Origin: Cafeteria roenbergensis
Lineage: Eukaryota; Sar; Bigyra; Bicosoecida; Cafeteriaceae
Length of the DNA stretch: 64,000 bases
Assembly (NCBI GenBank): GCA_008330645.1
Contig: VLTN01000021.1
Coordinates: 124,001-188,000, forward strand
Reading direction: 5' to 3'
Below are positions 51,334 to 62,472 of this stretch, piece by piece. Under the pieces are notes generated by a model. The model had not been told where the DNA came from. It saw only the letters and a program-made list of their open reading frames with translations, and made no database searches. Position numbers and translations under genes: made by a program. Position 1 is the stretch's first letter, and every line of letters begins with the position of its first letter.

Positions 51334-54300
51334 ATGCTCATCTCGTTCCAGGATGGAGAGACCCTCAGCTTTCCCCGAGATGCTGTCCGAACGGTGAGCC
51401 CCAAGCGTCCCGACGAGTGTTGGGAGCGTGGCCTTGCGCCGCCGGCCGCTCAGCCCGCTCCGCTGCCCGGCGCTGAGCGGGGCGCTCTGGTCGGGAGCTG
51501 CCATCAGGACACGGCCAACGAACGAGCTCGAAGGTCCCTCTGGGCGGAAGCGGTCCGCGCCTGGCGACGATCTTCCGGCTGGGCGACGGCCGGCGCGTGG
51601 CCCGTGATCTTTTCGTTTGCAGGTTGGCGAGTTGAGGCAAGCCGTCGCCATGATGAACGGGTGCAGCCCGGAGGGCGTCTTGCTTGCAACGAGCGGGACG
51701 TTCATGGGATCGGACGACGTGCCGCTTGATGCCCTGGGAGTTCAGGACTCCTCCCGCGTCGACTGCGCGCTTACAGTGAGTCGTTTGTTGCGCAATCGCC
51801 AAGAAAATTTCGCCCGCGACGCTGTCGGCTGGCGGCGCGCGCGCGCGCGTGCAGCTCGGACAGGCGTGCGCCCCGTGATCGCAGGCGTCTCACGTGTAGC
51901 TCCGTGGTGTGGGTGGCGCCGCGCTGTGCCTCGCAGGATCGGGGTCAAAGCTTCCCTGCTGGAGTGGTCACCAGCACAAGCGAAGCCAGCGCGCGCGGAG
52001 CGTCGTCGGCTGCCCACCCCAGCGCCGCGGCGCCCCTTGCCACTCCACCGGCGGCATCGCCTGGCCCGGCCTCAGCCGCGGCGGCATCGGCTGCTGCCGC
52101 CTCACCCCGCCCAGAGTCGCCACCGCAGGCAGCGAGCGGGTCGCGCGCGCCGACGTCCCTGGCCGGAATTCTGGGCGACGACGCTGCGCACGACGTGCCG
52201 CCGCACCTCAGGGAGGAGGGCAGCCTCACCCATGCGGCCGCCTTGCTGCTGCGGCGGCTCGAGCCCGAGCTTCGGGAGCACGGAGACCTCGGGTGCACCA
52301 GCGACGGGGCCCTGACGCTTCTCTACTCGGCGGGGTGCCTGGAAGGCGAGGGGGACGCGGGGCTGCACACGTGCATGACGAGGGCGCTGAAGGAGCGGAC
52401 GCTCGAGTGGGCCGCTCTGCACCCAACAGCGCACTTTGCGGTGTCCGTTGCGACGCACGGCGCCGAGGCAAGGACCTTTTGGAACGCGCGGCGAGTGGAC
52501 CTCCTGCGCTGCATGGGGGCGCAGTGTCTGGGCCAGGACAGCGTCAACAGCTGGTGCCAGCGGGGGTGGTGGGAGGCGACGTCCTTCGAGGAACGGCTCC
52601 AGTCGTCCGTCCGCCACGCCAGCCTCGCCGTCGTCGCTGTGGGCCAGTCTGCCCTGGGGGCGTGGGACCTGGCTGAGCGCCTCAAGATGGCGGGATTCTC
52701 GTCCACCGTCCACGCTCCCCCGTCGTGCCTCAGCGGGCGGCCAGCGGCGGACTGCGCCGCCATGCAGCTGCTTCGCGCCCGCGGATACGCCGTGCAGGCG
52801 TTCCCAACCTGGTTCCCCCACATTCCGATGGCCCCGATGCTGGCCAGGTCGCAGTGGGCGGCGGCCCAGCCCTTTGCGTCGTGGGACGGAGCGTCGGGGG
52901 TGGTGCCCGCACTGTCCTTTGCAAACGAAACAGATACGGGCGTCGTGGCCCCGCTGCCGCCCGCCTCCAGCGTCGGGGCACCGACCCTGGCACGGTCGCA
53001 GACCGCCTCGAAGCCGGCCATCGAGGCCCCACCGGACACGACGGTTGCGCCTAGCTGCGCCGTTGCGCATGGCGGCTACGCAGTCTTCGCTGTGGCAGCG
53101 AGACCGGCCGGCGAGGACCCCGGGACCGGCACTCTTAGCCCCGAGGCGGCCGCGGTCGACTGGGACCTGGAGCTCGCGGACGGCGTCGACGGCGACGTGC
53201 CCATGCAAGTGGTGAGAGACGCCATCGAGCGTGCGCTGGTGCAAGGCGACGCCGCGGACGGGCACCCGGCGCACTACGACTTGACGGAACGCGGCTTGTC
53301 CAGCAACGACCTCGAGGGCTTGGACCTGGCGTGGCTCGAGTACCGGCGTGGCCGCAAGTCCGCGGACCGCGAGGGCGTCGTGGCGCGCGGCCAAACGCTG
53401 CGGCAGGCCACGGTGCTGGCGGGGCGGCTGCGGGAGGCTGGGCTCTTGGCCACGCTTTGCGCCGACAGCGGCGCGACCGAGCTGACGGAGGCGGCGAAGG
53501 GGCTCAAGCTGACTCCGCGCAAACGAGTCTCGGCAGCTGACGCGCAGTTCCTTGGAATGGTCCACGGGTTCAAGCAGGCCAAGGCGGCGGGAACTGACAT
53601 GGATCGCCACCCGGTTCGCGCGCTGCGCAGGCTGGACGCCGAGCAGATGCGCATGCTGCGAACGGGCGCCGGCCGGCTGGGCGAGCTGCGCGGACTTGTG
53701 GAGCCGACCAGCTTCAAGACCTGGATCAAAGCCAACCACGCGGCGCTGCCCGGGCACTTCCAGCAGACGCAGGCCACTTCCGAGGAGGCGATCGCGTCCT
53801 TCAAGCGCTTCGTTTGGAGCCCAGAAGTCAAGGCCTCCCTCCCGGAGTCGATGCACGCGTGCGGCATTATGCTGTGCGAGTTTGAGGACGGAGAAATGGT
53901 GGTCCAGCTGCCGTGCGATCACGTCTTCAGCGAGGAGAACATCCTCACGTGGCTCGCAGACAAAATGGTGTGCCCGGGCTGCCGGCGGCGCCTTCCGCGC
54001 TCCCCCAACCGGCTGCTTCTCGCCTGTGGCATCATTGGGCCGAGGCACGTCGATCCGGGTGCCGACCCGGCGACTGGGCTGCCGAAGGACGCCTTGCCCC
54101 TTGATCCCACGCCGTGCATCGGAGAGCTGACTGGGCCTGCAATGAGGCACGCCGAGCGCGCCGCGCTCACCAATGCGGCAGCGGCGCTGGTGTCGCTCAA
54201 GCACGAGGTTTGCGCGGTGGCCGCGGGCATGGTTGACCCTTCGGAGGGGCGCTGGGACTTTGCCCAGGCCGTGCCTTTGGCGCGTCTGACGTCGCACGGC

Positions 54301-55695
54301 TGGACCATCAAGCCGAGCGTGGTCTTTTTGATGGATGAGTGCGCGTCCGGCGCGGAGCTGCCGCACCTCAGCGACGTGCTCGAAGCCGGAGGGGAGGCCC
54401 TGGACATGGGCAGCGAGGTGTTCGCCCGACGCGTTTACGAGCTCGTCGCGAACCAGCGGTTGCACGGGGGCTCGCTCGACAGGTTCCTCTTACCGATGGG
54501 CTGGGCGCCAGGCGTGCCTTGGAACCCGCGGCCGCTCACAGCAGCAGGCCTCAGACTCGTGGCTGACCCGTGCACGGCGCCGCCGACAGGCGACGTGCGC
54601 GCAACAGATGGCCACGCGGCGGAGAGCGTGCGCAAGGAGTACCCTGCGCATGCCGCGGAGATGCTAGAGAGGCTCGAAGGGCTCGACGGTGCGGTGCGCT
54701 CGCTCGCCGCCATCGTCGCGGCTCAGAACAAGGGGTTGTGGGAGAGCGCGGGGAGCTCCATCATCCGCGACCTTGAGCGAGCTCACTACGAAGTCGAGAG
54801 GGCATTCCACAGCATCATGAGTGGTGTGCGAGACGAAGCGCAACTGCTGGCGGGCATGGACCGCACCTCGGGCCGTTTCCCCGGAAACAAGATGCTGGTC
54901 CAGCGGCTGCTGGAGCTGGTCGAGGCGGGGTTCGACGACCTCTCAGTCGTCAAGGGCCGCCGCGCGGCTGGGGTGCTGCAGCAGTGGGACAAGCACTTGT
55001 CGCTCATCGCAGTCGACGTGGCCGTCCGCCCGGCCGACTTCAAGCGGGAGCTCGCCGTGCCATGCTCGGCAGAGGGGCCTGCCGCGACGGCGTCCGCGCC
55101 GGCTGCAGCTGCCGCCGCTGCGGGGCCGGCGCCAGAAGAGCACGGCGTTCGCTTTGTGAAGACATCGACGGCTGACCAGTGGGTCCGAGCCATGGGATTC
55201 GCGGTGGAGGACGACCTTGCTCCTGCACTGGCGCTTCTGCGGGATGGCCGCCGAAGCATGGACGCGGTGACTGCCAGGCGGTCCGGGCAGGCCCACAACA
55301 TCGCCCGCCGGCTGCTGGAGCTCACCCGGAGGCTGGAGGGCGCAGAGAGGCTTGCTTCCGCACTCGAGCTGGTGCGCGAGGCGGAAGGCTTCGCCAAGCT
55401 TCCCGAGGCGGAGGGCATCCTGAGCTTCTTCGCAAGGGTGCTTTCAAGGTGCCTCAGCAACCCTGCGCAGCGGGTCAAGTTGACGGACAAGACCAGGCCC
55501 CTGCTGGGGTACGAAAGGCCGCATTTTCGGGAGGTTTTGGACGCGCTTGGCTTTGAGGAGCAGGAGCGGGAAGGGACGCAGGGCTTGGTGCTGACCGCCG
55601 ACGGCCTTAGCAGGGCAAGGGCGTCTTTGCTCTACCTGCAGCGCGCCTGCCTGACAGACTCAGCCCTCGTGGCGACCAGTCGCCCCTGGTTTTGA
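51334..55695 (+). CDS. Ubiquitin-like / degenerate RING-like / PUB-domain protein
   Basis: Three exons: 51334-51393, 51623-51775 and 51937-55695, with phase-0 introns (GTGAGC, GTGAGT; CAG), giving 1323 residues. Exons 1-2 form a ubiquitin-like beta-grasp (MLISFQDGETLSFPRDAVRT + VGELRQAVAMMNGCSPEGVL...DDVPLDALGVQD). Exon 3 holds long unassigned regions. Around residues 710-760 is a RING-H2-like segment (ACGIMLCEFEDGEMVVQLPC, then DHVFSEENILTWL and VCPGC). It has the RING spacing but lacks the HxxC zinc ligands (Ser and Asn instead). Near the C-terminus (about 1230-1290) a PUB-like domain (LSNPAQRVKLTDKTRP..., FREVLDALGFEEQ) suggests binding to the p97/Cdc48 tail. Together these suggest a ubiquitin/p97 pathway adaptor, but ligase activity is doubtful. 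Confidence 0.68.
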
Positions 55696-55891
55696 ACGCG
55701 GCTGTGTGGACTCGTCCGCCTTTTCCACAGCTCCAAGGTGCTTGCTCGAATCAGGCAGCCGCGGTTGCACGACATGCAGATTCAATCGCAACACGAACGT
55801 GCCAGCCACGCAACGCACGGAACAGGCAGGCTCTCAAGGCAATGCTGCGCTGTGACGGTTTCCCGTTCGGCGCGATCGAGTGCCAAGGACG

Positions 55892-58847
55892 TCACAGCTT
55901 CTTGCCCTTCTTGCCCTTGGCGCCCTTCTTGCCCTTCTTGTCCTTCTTGTCCTTCTTGCCCTTCTTCTTCTTCTTGGACTTCTTCTTGTCGTCATCAGCG
56001 CCCTTGCGCTTGCGCTTCCCGTCCTTGCCGCCCTCCTTCGCGCGCCGCTCCCTCTCCGTCCGCTTCTTGCTCTTGCCCTTGCGCTTCTTCTTCTTCTTTC
56101 CGCCCTGATAGGCGTTTCGCCAATCGCCTTCCGCGACGGCCTTGATCTTGCGCTTGATGCGCTGCTGCGCGTAGCGCTCCATGGCCTTGCGCCTGCGGTA
56201 CCGGCGGTAGTAGTAGAGGCCGAAAATGAGAAAGAGGAGCCCAAGGATGATGCCTAAGATGATCCACCCCCAGGGGATGGGCGGGACGTACTCCCAGGCG
56301 TACACGTTGACTCCGGGGAGGCTGGTCTGGTCGCGGTTGCCCGCCGGGTCCACCGCGCGGACCTCCACGCGGAAGAAGCCGGCGTAAATGAAGTCCACAA
56401 TGTCCACGGGCGGCAATTGCCTCGTCCAGTTGCGCACCTCCACGCCCGTGCCAGGGACGGTCGCCTTGACGAGGCCGGGCAACTCAAAAATCCGCCACTC
56501 GAAGATGCACGCCTCCTCACTGGCGGCGAACTCGAAAATGGTCTCAGACGTGGACGACCGGGGCGCCTGCGTGATGACGGTGCCGGGCAGCACCGGGTCG
56601 CGGTACCACGCGTCGGCAGCGCTCGTGCTCTGCCGCTCGTACCCCGCCATCACGTAGACCTTGCCGTCCATCTCAGCGGCCGAGTGCGACTCGCGCGCGG
56701 CGGGCAGCTCCTTGCAGACCACGTCCGTGTCCCGCGGGTCCAGCGTGATCTCCTCCGCCCGGTCGTCGCAGCCGGTGAGGCCGCCGAGCTCCTCGTCCGT
56801 CTCCAGGCGCTCCAGTGTGGTGCGCTGCGTGGCCTCGCTGACCAGGCTGTCCACGGTGGCGCCCGACCGCAGCGCCGCGGCAGCCACACTTCCCTCAATG
56901 ATGGTGATCCCCACGGCGTACTCGCCATCGAACGGGCGGCGCCGCGTCTCGCAGAGCTCCGTGATGGCTTGCGCCCACTTGACGAAGAAGCAAGCCTCCC
57001 GCTGGCTGCCGTCGCCGTTGGGCCACGCTGGCGTTGTCTGGCCGAGGCGCAGCTTCCGCACGGTGCGCGCAGGGGCCGCTGAGAGCGCGTACACGGTGGC
57101 GGTGCCCGCCGCACGCATGGCCAGCCCCTCTGCGCTGGAGAGGTTGAAGGCCTGCTCCACCGTGGTGTTGAGGCCCACGTAGCCGGTCTGGGGCGTGCCG
57201 GGGCGATAGTCCCGGAGCCACTCGTTGGTGGCCGTGGTGCTCCCAATGTCAAACGTCCACACCTCGTCCACGGGGAGAAGGCGGATGCCCGACACCGTCT
57301 CGCCCTCGAGCGTGGGAAGCGGCGACGGGGACGGGTCAGACCCCAGGATGCGGTGGACCGGGGCTTGCGCGGCCGCGGCGGCGGCCTGGCCCGCGGCCGG
57401 GAGCGGGGAGGGCGAGGGGAGGGGGGGCACCTCCACGCTTCCGCCGATGAGGAGGAGAGTCTGGCCCGAGCCGACCAGCTGTGCGTTGGTGCGAGGCCGC
57501 CACGGCGCCGACGTCACGTTCTGCGTCCAGGTGACGCCGTCGGTGCTGCGCCACACGTCGTTGAAGAGCGGGTTGGAGGTGTAGTCGGTGGTTGCGCCCC
57601 CGCGGCCAGCCGCGAGCCAGAAGTAGCCCCCGGCCACAGCAAGGCCGAAGCCGGCGCGGGGGGCCCACTGCCCGTTGCCCAGGGGCTTGAGCTGCTCCCA
57701 TGTGCGCCCGTCGTCGCTTGAGCGCCACACGTCATCCAGGAAGCGCGTGTACTCGGTGCCGCAGCGGTAGGCACCGCATGCCTGCAGCGGCATGTAGGTG
57801 CGGCCCCCCATGACGAAGAGCTCCGAGTCCACGGCCGCGGCCGCGAACTGCTCGCGAGGCGACCACATCGTGCACTCGCAGACGCCGTTGTTACAGCGCG
57901 TGGGGCCCAGCTTCTTGGACCAACATTCGAGCGTGGAGCGGCACCGCTGGACAGGCAGGCCCTTGCCCGGCACGATCCCGGGCTGGTGCACATAGCAGCC
58001 GGGGGTGACGAGGCTCCAGTCCTCTCCGTCGGTCGACATCCACACGTCGCCCATCAGGATGGAGCGCTCCCGCCAGCGGCCACGCGGGGGGATGATCCCG
58101 CCGATTGCCTCAGCGGCCGGAATGTCCTCCAGAGCCCGGGCTCGGCCCCCCATGACGAAGAGCTTGAGGTTCTTCACCGTGACTGCCGCGTGGTCGCGGC
58201 GAGGGCTCCAGCGCCGCTGGCCTTGGAACGGGTCGATGGGGGAGCAGCTCACGAAGTCGCACTCCCAGTTCACCTCCGGCAGGCAGCAGAGCCACTCCTT
58301 GTACCCGATGCCCTGCGGCGGCGTCTGGTCAAGGCTCTCCACCCACGATGTGGTGCTGACGATGCGAGGCAAGGCCGCCCCGAACTGGTTCTTCTCCACC
58401 ACGCTGTTCACCGCAATGTTGCCTGCGTCGCGAGCAAGACGGCAGTGCACCGCGTGGGAGGATGTGGGTGGGTGCGGATCGTGCGCGATTCGGCAGCTGG
58501 CAGCCCCGCGCCTCCCGCGCAACGGCGACACTGGCACGCATGGCCCCTCCCCTGTCCCCCGGACCCGAACGTCCCCCCTCTCAGGCCGCCACCGGAAGTG
58601 CGCGCCTCACTTTCTCCAGTCGTGTACCAGACATCGTTGCGGTACCCTCCGCTCCCGGGGGTGTGCAGGTAGTCGTCGCCGCCAAGCAGGTACAGGCGCG
58701 ATCGCTCCCGCTCCGGCAGCTCGACGCCATCCGCAACACGAGGGTTTTCCTTGACAGCCACGGCGGCGCCATACCGCGCAGTCCAGCCCGTCCGCGTGGT
58801 CGAGGCCGTCCGCTGGCGCTCCGTGCCGGACAGTTGCGCAAAATTTG
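55892..58847 (-). CDS. Kelch beta-propeller membrane protein with Lys-rich cytosolic tail; first exon unresolved
   Basis: Two exons are clear: 58611-58847 and 55892-58422, joined through a split codon (phase 1; GTGAGG...CAG). Exon 2 of the gene begins after a CAG at 58848-58850 in mid-codon, so an upstream signal-peptide exon must exist. A candidate is the hydrophobic MRPPGPRRWAGSLLVVAALG segment near 59130. Six kelch-type units are visible, each with a W-x-P-R/A-R start and GG strand: RLYLLGGDD, KLFVMGGRA, ELFVMGGRT, FWLAAGRGG, TLLLIGGS and KVYVMAGYE. Conserved Cys pairs (EWLCCLPEVNWECDFVSCSP) suggest an extracellular propeller. A TM helix (GWIILGIILGLLFLIFGLYYY) is followed by a tail of nearly pure Lys/Gly/Arg. 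Probably a type I surface protein; ligand unknown. Confidence 0.7.
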
Positions 58848-59356
58848 CTGCGAGCAAACAATCGCCAGAGGTCAGACGCTCTCAGCGGCCTGATTCGAGG
58901 CGCTCCCCGAGCGAAACTAGGCAAGTCGCAGCAAGCACACGCCATGCACACCCGCGCATCGCGCGCCTCTGGCGCCGGGGCAGTGTGGATGCGCAGTCGT
59001 CCGGGCAGCAAGCAAGAGGCGTTGCCTGGGGCGCTCTCGGCCGCTCACAGGCTAGGCCGCCCAGCGGGCGCAGAACGCCCAAGGCGGCCACCACAAGCAG
59101 GCTCCCAGCCCACCTGCGCGGGCCGGGAGGCCGCATCGCGGCCAGGCAGTGACCTCGCGGAGTCGCGCGGAGGGCAGGGCACACTCGAGTTGGTTCGCCA
59201 GGCGCGGCTCTGCCGATAGCGCCGAGCAAGGGGGGCGCACGCCGAGGGCGGTGTGGGGCGCGGGGCAGGATGCATCGGCGCGATTTCGTCGCAGTGGTGT
59301 GCTCGTGTGTGTTCGCGCTGGGTGCGTGTATTTGGGGGCGGGGGATTCGCCTGAAT
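58848..59356. other. 5' region of the kelch gene, 509 bp
   Basis: Between the first clear kelch exon and the stop of the TMEM175-like gene. It should hold the missing signal-peptide exon (hydrophobic candidate near 59070-59135, minus strand) and the kelch promoter. No other feature is seen. Confidence 0.35.
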
Positions 59357-62246
59357 TCACATTGCCGGCGACCGCGACACCAACTCCGTGGAGCGCCCGA
59401 CGTCCACGGCCCCGCGCGACGACTGCGCGATCATAAGGGGCAGGCCGTCGTCGTCGTCGTCGTCGTCGTCGCCTTGACCGTGGTAGATGTCCCCGGCCCG
59501 GGCCGTGGACCGGCTCCCGGCGGCGTCGGGCGTCTGTAGCGGCGTGCCTGCCAGCGAGCCGCCCTGGCCGACCGCGGCAGGAGGCAGCGCCGGCGAGTAT
59601 GGCCGGGGCACGCGAGTTCCCTGTGCCATGGCCGCCGCGACCACCTTTCGTGCCTCGTTGACGCTCCGCTTGGCCACGTGCGAGCTCTCGGAGTCCAGGT
59701 CGAACGCCGGGTTGCAGCAGAGCGCGGCCCGCGAGCGACGCAGCGCGAAGCAGCAGCAGCAGGGACCCTCATGCATGGCGTACACGGCGCCCACGCCAGG
59801 GATGGCCCGCGGCTGCCCGGTCCAGCACAGCAGCACCCGCACCACCAGGCTGGGCACCGCCCGCGGCGACCGCAGCGAGTGCTCAGCCCACCCGATCGCG
59901 CCCACCACCACCCACACGAGGGGGAGCAGCAGCAGCCCGATTCCGGGGACAGCCAGGACCACCGGGATGACCAGCAGCGCCACCGCCGGCAGCACCAGCG
60001 CCCTTGCGGCCAGAAGCCTGACCAGGTGCTCCTCCAGGGCGGCGGGCAGCGTCTTCGGGTGGTAGCCGCCCCCGCCGTGCCGGACCAGCAGGGCCTCTCC
60101 GAGCGCGCCTCCTCCGCCAGCCATTGAGGAGAGGCCATCAGCGCCATCGCCCACCTCGTCCCGGCCGCCGAAGGCGCGGCTCTGCCAAGCGCCGCTCCGG
60201 AGGGGCGACGCCCTGGCGGTGGACCCGCCCCCGTAGCCTCCAGAAAACCTTCGCGCGTCGCCCGTGTCCGACCCGTCGCCATCCTCCTCCGCAGCCTCGG
60301 GCAGCACCGACCCGGGCCGCACCGCGGCCGCGCGGAGCTGCCTCGCAGCCCTCGCCATGTCGCGCCCGTCCGTCTTGCTGTCCGCCCCAGGGTCGTCCTC
60401 CACGAGGAACCCGTAGTAGCTGTCCTCGCCCACCGACCGGCCCCGGCGCACCTCCCCGGGGGCACGAAGCGCGGCCCCAGCGTCGCCCTCCCGAGAACTG
60501 GCGGTTGCGAACGGCATGGGAGCGCCGGCCCCGCCGGCCGCGCCAGCGCCCGCACCGGCACCGGAGCCGCCCTGGCCCGCGAGCGCGGCGGTGATCCATG
60601 CGTCGTCGCGATCGGCCCTGGATACGGGCCCGCCCTGACGCTCGCCCCCAGCACCGCCGGGGAGCGATCCCGGTCCCTCTGACCCTTCGTCTGCCCCGCC
60701 CCACTCGCCGAGCGGCCTGGCGGGGTCTCCCGCCCGACGCTGGGCGATGGGCCGTCCTGCCGCCGATGCCGCTTGCCCCGCCGCCCTGCCCGGCAAGTCC
60801 TCTCTCAGCCCCAGCCCCCCCCTCTCCGCCTCCGCTTCTGCATCCGCCTCCTCCTCCTCCCCCTCCTCCTCTTCCTCCTCGAAGAGCTCGAGGGACAGCA
60901 GGGGGATCCCCTGCAGGTCGCGCATCCACCACCGGCCCATCACAGGCAGAAGCGCCATCGCGCCCGAGGACACCGCCACGACGACGAGCGAGAACACGGA
61001 GGCCGTGGCGTCGTCGGGGAAGTTCACCACGAGGCTCATGCTGAAGGGGATCAGTGCCGCCACCATGCAGCTGAGCAGGTTGAGGCTTCGCAGCACCTTG
61101 CCGAACCGCGGCACAGCCGACGTCGTCTCGCGGTGGGTCACCCACAGCTGCAGGATGACCGAGAACGAGGCTGCGTACGACAGCAGGTCCCGCCAGTGGT
61201 GCTGGATGTACGTCGCGAAACCGCCGTTCTCGGGCTCGCCGATGCTTCGGCTCGGGCCCACGGGCGAGGCGGTCCCGACCCCGTCCAAGGATGCCGGCGC
61301 GCGGATCTCCAGGAGCGTGAATGTGGCGGAAATCGCGAGCACGCCGTCTGTGAAGGCGGCCATGCGCTCCCTGTCAAGCAGCCACCGGCCGTGAATGCGG
61401 ATGTGGGACTTGGCCTCGGCGACCTCTTGTCTGCAGCAGCAGGCCAGGAACGACGGCCCCATGCGAGCCACGAAGCCAAGGCAGGGCGTCGCGTACCAGA
61501 CCAGGCTCGCTGTGGCGTGCAGCGCGCTGAGCATCCAGCTGACGCCGATGAGCGCCAGGCAGCCGAACATGTACGCCACCGCAGTGCAGGTCTCCACGGC
61601 GTCCTGCATGGGGTACTCGACGCGCAGCACGGGCCGCAGAACGCAGCGCAGCACAAGGCTGGCCATCTTGGACAGGATCATGAGCGCAAAGTATGCCGTG
61701 ATCGCGAGCGGGTCGGGCTGCGACGTGCGCGAGCTCTGCGTCAAGATGAACCCAAGCGGGATGAGCGAGGTGGACAGCAGGAAGAAGACGAACGGCACCA
61801 TGGCCCTCCGCCGCATCACCCTGGCGCGGTGGGTCAGGCGCATGGAGTCCACGAACGCGGAGCCGACGATGGCGAAAGTGATCATGTAAAGCAGCATGTT
61901 CGTCGCCTTGGCCTCGAGCACATCCCACGCCGAAAGCTCGCCGCCGTCCTCAGGAGGTTCCACCTCCACCTTTGCCAGCTGCGGGCGCGCGGCGGGGCGG
62001 GGCGGCGGGCAAGACGGCCCGGTGGGGGAGCTGCTGCGCCAGCGCCAGATCGCAAGTGCAACGCGCCGCGGGCACGGCCGCCCGAGTGCTCGGAGGGCGC
62101 GCTGCCACAGCCACACTCACGGGAACTGCGGCCACTGTCGCGAAGATGGCAAGGATTGCATCTGCAAAGGCGCCGACGCGCTCGTGCTCGAACAGCGACG
62201 AAGCCTTCTCGGCCGCGGTGAAGGCGCCGGGCCCCGGGCCAGGCAT
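59357..62246 (-). CDS. TMEM175-like potassium/proton channel with C-terminal extension
   Basis: Two exons: 62121-62246 (42 codons) and 59357-61978 (873 codons plus stop), phase-0 intron GTGAGT...CAG, 915 residues. TMEM175 channels have two six-TM repeats, each opening with an R-x3-FSD pore-helix motif. Repeat 1 here is HERVGAFADAILAIFATVAA (residues 21-40), split from its later helices by the intron. Repeat 2 is DRERMAAFTDGVLAISATFT (about 243-262). Later helices, for example LLYMITFAIVGSAF and LLSYAASFSVILQLWVTHRE, match the family pattern. The Ser of both FSD motifs is replaced (Ala, Thr). A long acidic/disordered linker follows, then two more hydrophobic segments (near genomic 59880-60020) and a Cys cluster not usual for the family. 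In animals the channel acts in endolysosomes. Confidence 0.78.
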
Positions 62247-62472
62247 CGAGGCAGACCCCCGGCCTCCACGAGGCCTTCAAGGCTCCGGAGAAGCAGGCGG
62301 CTGCCGCCCTCGGATCCCCAAGCGCGAGCTGGTGCGCGCCACCCGCTTGCAGCCGCCGATGTGCGAGTGTGCCGGTTCGCGGAAATGGCCCAAGGAGTGC
62401 CAGCCTTGACTCTGCCAGAGTCGGGCGCCGTTTGAGTTCGAGCGGCACACCCACCGCCCCCGTGTTTGCGTG
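62247..62472. promoter_or_regulatory. Short head-to-head promoter between TMEM175-like and TPR genes
   Basis: 226 bp separate the two divergent start codons, so the core promoters must overlap or abut. Inferred from layout; no recognised element. Confidence 0.35.

Noticed and set aside
55890-56100. Apparent CTTCTTGCCCTT tandem repeat
   Set aside because: Explained by codons for the Lys/Gly-rich tail of the kelch protein on the minus strand.
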